Assembly (NCBI RefSeq): GCF_900112645.1
Contig: NZ_FOMO01000007.1
Span: 124,001 to 188,000 of the forward strand
Length of the DNA: 64,000 nucleotides
Source of the DNA: Phytopseudomonas straminea
GTDB taxonomy: Bacteria; Pseudomonadota; Gammaproteobacteria; Pseudomonadales; Pseudomonadaceae
Direction of reading: 5' to 3'
A program made the position numbers and the translations under genes. Positions 61,198 through 64,000 of this stretch are shown here, in pieces; position 1 is the stretch's first letter; each line of letters begins with the position of its first letter. The notes below the pieces were generated by a model that had not been told where the DNA came from, did no database searches, and worked only from the letters and a program-made list of their open reading frames with translations.

Positions 61198-63249
61198 ATG
61201 TACAACCTTCCCCCGTCGTTGATCCCCGTGCTGGTCGGGGTTGGCCTGGTCGCCCTGCTGATCGTCGGCCTGCTGGCGCTGTTCAAGGCCTTCTACATCA
61301 AGGTTCCCCAGGGTACGGCACTGATCGTCAACGACATGTCGTCGACGCCCAAGGTGCATTTCACCGGTGCGCTGGTGTACCCGGTCATCCACCTCAAGGA
61401 GTTCATGAAGATCTCCCTGATCACCCTGGAAGTCGACCGCCGCGCCAAGGACGGGCTGATCTGCCGCGACAACATGCGCGCCGACATCACCGTGGCCTTC
61501 TACCTGCGCGTCAACGAGACCCAAGAAGACGTGCTCAAGGTTGCCAAGGCCATCGGCGTGGAACGCGCCTCTGACCGTGCGGCGGTCAACGAGCTGTTCA
61601 ACGCCAAGTTCTCCGAAGCCCTGAAGACCGTCGGCAAGCAGTTCGACTTTGTGCAGCTGTTCGAGAACCGCCAGGATTTCCGCGACCGCATTGTCGAGGT
61701 GATCGGCAACGACCTCAACGGTTACGTACTCGAAGACGTGGCCATCGACTACCTGGAGCAGACCTCCAAGGCCTCGCTGGACCCAAGCAACATTCTCGAT
61801 GCCGAAGGTATCCGCAAGATCACCGAGCTGACCGCCGCGCAGAACGTCATCACCAATGACCTGGAGCGCAACGAAGAGCTGGCGATCAAGAAGAAGAACG
61901 TCGAAACCCGTGAGGCGACCCTGGCCCTGGAGCGTCAGCAGGCCGATGCCGAAGCGCGCCAGAAGCGCGAGGTGGAGACCATTCGCGCCCGCGAGGAAGC
62001 GGAAACCCTCAAGGTGCGCGAAGAAGAGCGCCTGAAGGCCGAGCAGGCGCGTATCCAGACCCAGCAGGAGCTGGACATCCGCGCCGAGAATCACCAGCGT
62101 GAAGTGGAAGTGGCCCAGCAGAACCGCCAGCGCGCGGTGGTCATCGAGGTCGAGAAGGTCACCCGCGCCAAGGATCTGGAAGTGGTAGCCCGCGAGCGCG
62201 AGGTCGAGCTGCAGCGCATCGAGAAGGAAAAGGCGCTCGAAGAAGAACGCAAGAACATCGCCAGCGTGGTGCGCGAGCGCGTGGCGGTGGAAAAGACCGT
62301 CGCCCAGGAAGAAGAGCGCATCAAGGAAGTACGCGAAGTCTCCGAAGCCGAGCGCCTGAAGCAGGTCACCGTGCTCAACGCTCAGGCCGAAGCCGAGCAG
62401 GAGCTGGTGCGCCAGGTCAAACAGGCCGAAGCCGACGAAACCCGTTCCAAGCACAAGGCGGTAGAAATCAACAACCTCGCCCAGGCCGAGCTGGAAGCCG
62501 CGGCCAAGAGTGCCGAGGCCAAGAAGAAACTGGCCGAAGGCATCGAAGCCGAGCGCGCTGCGCCTGGCCTGGCCGATGCGCGTGTGCGTGAAGTCACCGC
62601 TGCGGCGAAAGAGAAGGAAGGTCTGGCCGAGGCTCGCGTGCAGGCCGAGCGTCTGATCGCGGAAGCCAAGGGCGAGCAGGAGAAAGGTCTGGCCCAGGCC
62701 CGCGTGGTCGAAGCGCAGGCGGCCGCCAAGGAAAAAGACGGTCTGGCCGACGCCAAGGTGTTGGAAGAGAAGCTCGGCGCCCAGGCACGTGGCGAAGAGC
62801 AGCTCGGTACTGCCAAGGCCAAGGCGACCCAGGATCTGGGCATGGCCGAAGCGCAGGTGCTGCTGGAGCGTCTGAACGCCGAGGCAGAAGGTCTGGGCAA
62901 GAAGTTCGGTGCTCTCGACGCGCTCAGCGACAATGCTCGCCAGCACGAAGAGTTCCGCATGCAGTTGGAGAAGAGCTTCGAGGAGGCCATGGCCGCGATT
63001 GCTGCCAACAAGGAAATCGCCAAGGACCAGGCCGAGGTACTGGCCACCGCGCTGGCCAAGGCGAAGATCGAGATCGTCGGCGGCGAAGGCGACTTCTTCA
63101 ACTCGTTCGCCAAGTCCCTGTCGGTCGGCAAGGCCATCGAGGGCGTGGTCGGCAAGAGCCCGGTGGTGCAGGACGTGCTTGCGCGTCTGCTGCAGGGCCG
63201 CGCCACTGAAGCCAAGCCGGCAGCGGTAGGCGACGCGGACGCGGTGTAA
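61198..63249 (+). CDS. yqiK: YqiK-type flotillin (SPFH/band-7 protein)
   Basis: The 683-residue protein has one N-terminal membrane segment (about 8-32), an SPFH/band-7 domain (about 35-220, LIVNDMSSTPKVHFTGALVYP) and a very long Glu/Ala/Lys-rich coiled coil (about 220-600), with repeated AKEKEGLAEARV and AKEKDGLADAKV modules near residues 465-525, then a C-terminal segment ending VGDADAV. Flotillins organise membrane microdomains. AAAGGAGATTGAGTGCA precedes the ATG; a GTG 3 codons upstream is rejected. A strong hairpin (63258-63289) follows the stop. Confidence 0.93.
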   Translation: MYNLPPSLIPVLVGVGLVALLIVGLLALFKAFYIKVPQGTALIVNDMSSTPKVHFTGALVYPVIHLKEFMKISLITLEVDRRAKDGLICRDNMRADITVAFYLRVNETQEDVLKVAKAIGVERASDRAAVNELFNAKFSEALKTVGKQFDFVQLFENRQDFRDRIVEVIGNDLNGYVLEDVAIDYLEQTSKASLDPSNILDAEGIRKITELTAAQNVITNDLERNEELAIKKKNVETREATLALERQQADAEARQKREVETIRAREEAETLKVREEERLKAEQARIQTQQELDIRAENHQREVEVAQQNRQRAVVIEVEKVTRAKDLEVVAREREVELQRIEKEKALEEERKNIASVVRERVAVEKTVAQEEERIKEVREVSEAERLKQVTVLNAQAEAEQELVRQVKQAEADETRSKHKAVEINNLAQAELEAAAKSAEAKKKLAEGIEAERAAPGLADARVREVTAAAKEKEGLAEARVQAERLIAEAKGEQEKGLAQARVVEAQAAAKEKDGLADAKVLEEKLGAQARGEEQLGTAKAKATQDLGMAEAQVLLERLNAEAEGLGKKFGALDALSDNARQHEEFRMQLEKSFEEAMAAIAANKEIAKDQAEVLATALAKAKIEIVGGEGDFFNSFAKSLSVGKAIEGVVGKSPVVQDVLARLLQGRATEAKPAAVGDADAV

Positions 63250-63360
63250 GTCTGAATGCCGGTGCCAGCCTGTGCGGGCTGGCGCCGGTCACGGATCAGG
63301 CGCGCAACAGCTGCGCGCATTCAGGCCGTCATGGCCTGCCTCAATGACAAGGAAAGTGGC

Positions 63361-63600
63361 ATGTCGCAATCTAGAGATCACCTGGAAATGACCTTTCGCA
63401 GCATCCAGTGCTTTGCCGATGACGGCCGCCTGGACGCCGCCGAACTGGGCTCGCTGCTGGAAATCGCCGAGCGTGACGGCGTGATCGATGACGACGAGAT
63501 CCGCGTACTGACGCGCATCATCGCCCGTATCAAACCCGAGGAGCTCGACGCCGCGATGCGCGAGAAGCTCGCCGAGATCGCCCGCAAGATCGGTGCCTGA
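63361..63600 (+). CDS. small TerB-like protein
   Basis: The 79-residue acidic protein has a helical segment with DDGRLDAAELGSLLEIAERDGVIDDDEI, resembling the paired acidic-helix layout of TerB/TerB-like domains in which DG-x-x-x-x-x-E repeats bind metal. Function is unknown. The ATG at 63361 is chosen from its position relative to homology; upstream ATGs in the frame encode non-similar sequence. It lies 112 bases after the flotillin stop and 76 bases before the ATPase gene. Confidence 0.65.
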   Translation: MSQSRDHLEMTFRSIQCFADDGRLDAAELGSLLEIAERDGVIDDDEIRVLTRIIARIKPEELDAAMREKLAEIARKIGA

Positions 63601-63618
63601 GCACCGCCTCATTTTTTT

Positions 63619-63641
63619 CGGCCCCGCCCATGACGGGGCCT
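63619..63641. other. GC-rich hairpin between TerB-like and ATPase genes
   Basis: GGCCCCG-CCCATGA-CGGGGCC forms a 7-bp stem in the 72-base gap. It has no T run downstream, so read-through into the next gene is likely. Confidence 0.4.
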
Positions 63642-63672
63642 TGCTTGCAGACCGCGCAGATTCAGGAAGACC

Positions 63673-64000
63673 ATGATGTCGGACGCCCAAGCCGAAAACA
63701 CCCAGCAGGACATTCTCGACAAGGCCGTGGCCGAAGGCGGCGCCTACGAGGTGCTGCACAAACGCCTGCAGGAGCAAGGCCTGCGCCTGCGCCAGAGCAC
63801 CGAAGCGCTCAACGAGCAGCGCCTGCAGGAGTTCGGCAGCAGCCAGATGGAAGTGATCGGGCGGGTGCGTATCCGTACCGAGAACAACTGCATCGCCCGC
63901 GACATCGTGCAGGTCGGCGACTGGCTGCTGTTCGGCTACAACGTGTTCATGGGCCTGAAGAAGGAAACCTCGGTCGCCGACGTGTTCTCCCTCTATCGCC
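63673..64000 (+). CDS. N-terminal part of a large protein resembling the DNA-repair-ATPase family (runs off window)
   Basis: The first 109 codons are visible and open to the window edge. They begin MMSDAQAENTQQDILDKAVAEGGAYEVLHKRLQEQGLRLRQSTEALNEQRLQEFGSSQMEVIGRV (shown in part) and contain KKETSVADVFSL. This opening matches my memory of a large pseudomonad AAA-type protein annotated DNA repair ATPase that sits beside the flotillin cluster. The Walker motifs lie outside the window, so ATPase identity is inferred. ATG at 63673 or 63676 is equally possible; GGAAGA lies just upstream. Confidence 0.55.
   Translation, partial: MMSDAQAENTQQDILDKAVAEGGAYEVLHKRLQEQGLRLRQSTEALNEQRLQEFGSSQMEVIGRVRIRTENNCIARDIVQVGDWLLFGYNVFMGLKKETSVADVFSLYR

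Noticed and set aside
61120..62946. Antisense frame of 608 codons opposite the flotillin gene
   Set aside because: Leu/Phe/Gly-rich shadow of the Glu/Ala-rich coiled coil.

Overview
The window is about 64 kb of GC-rich chromosomal DNA from a Pseudomonas-type gammaproteobacterium. The evidence is the gene order purT / corC-like - ccsA-like / ffh / rpsP-rimM-trmD-rplS / xerD-dsbC-hom-thrC / yjfI-pspA-yqiJ-yqiK (which I recall from P. aeruginosa but could not search here), an OprD-type porin, an AGGA-like Shine-Dalgarno style, A-rich Crc/Hfq-type motifs at catabolic genes, and scattered copies of the Pseudomonas REP palindrome (GTGGGAGCGGG...CCCGCG). No rRNA, tRNA, insertion sequence, prophage or CRISPR array was seen. 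Almost everything reads as intact genes; the only truncated genes are those cut by the window edges.

Layout. 1-7.7 kb: sugar-diacid (galactarate/glucarate) catabolism, with two tandem near-identical copies of 5-dehydro-4-deoxyglucarate dehydratase (the first cut by the window edge), a LacI-family regulator, a GudP-like transporter behind two identical 14-bp palindromic operators, galactarate dehydratase and a D-2-hydroxyacid dehydrogenase. 7.8-9.4 kb: an SDR and a GntR/FCD regulator transcribed leftward from a region holding a perfect 26-bp palindrome. 9.5-17.7 kb: a PotD/PotF-like binding protein, a hydroxylysine-kinase-type phosphotransferase, an AGXT2L-type phospho-lyase, and a second block with a DAO-family oxidase, an XRE-cupin regulator and a glutamine-synthetase-like ligase; KptA and a Sel1 lipoprotein lie between the blocks on the other strand. 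The pair of kinase and lyase suggests catabolism of an amino alcohol such as 5-hydroxylysine or ethanolamine.

17.7-25.4 kb: Yip1-like membrane protein, a small membrane protein plus a CPC-motif thioredoxin-like protein, then the cytochrome bo3 operon cyoABCDE. 25.4-33.2 kb: RNA methyltransferase-like protein, OprD-family porin, HpcD-like isomerase and the glycine cleavage operon gcvHPT. 33.4-42.6 kb: mostly leftward housekeeping genes (SirB1-like, LexA-controlled yebG, psiE, SWIM-SNF2 helicase, diguanylate cyclase, SDR, yaaA). 42.9-47.2 kb: PIN-PhoH ATPase, moaCDE and purT. 47.4-58.9 kb: the conserved core listed above plus periplasmic endonuclease I.

59.1-64 kb is the most interesting accessory-like block: a YjfI protein with an extra N-terminal ribbon-helix-helix-like segment, a PspA-like coiled-coil protein, a YqiJ-like membrane protein with a C-terminal OB-type region, a YqiK-type flotillin, a small TerB-like protein and the start of a large protein resembling the DNA-repair-ATPase family. 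It is preceded by two 11-bp direct repeats exactly 22 bp apart. The arrangement looks like one self-regulated membrane-domain or envelope-stress module.
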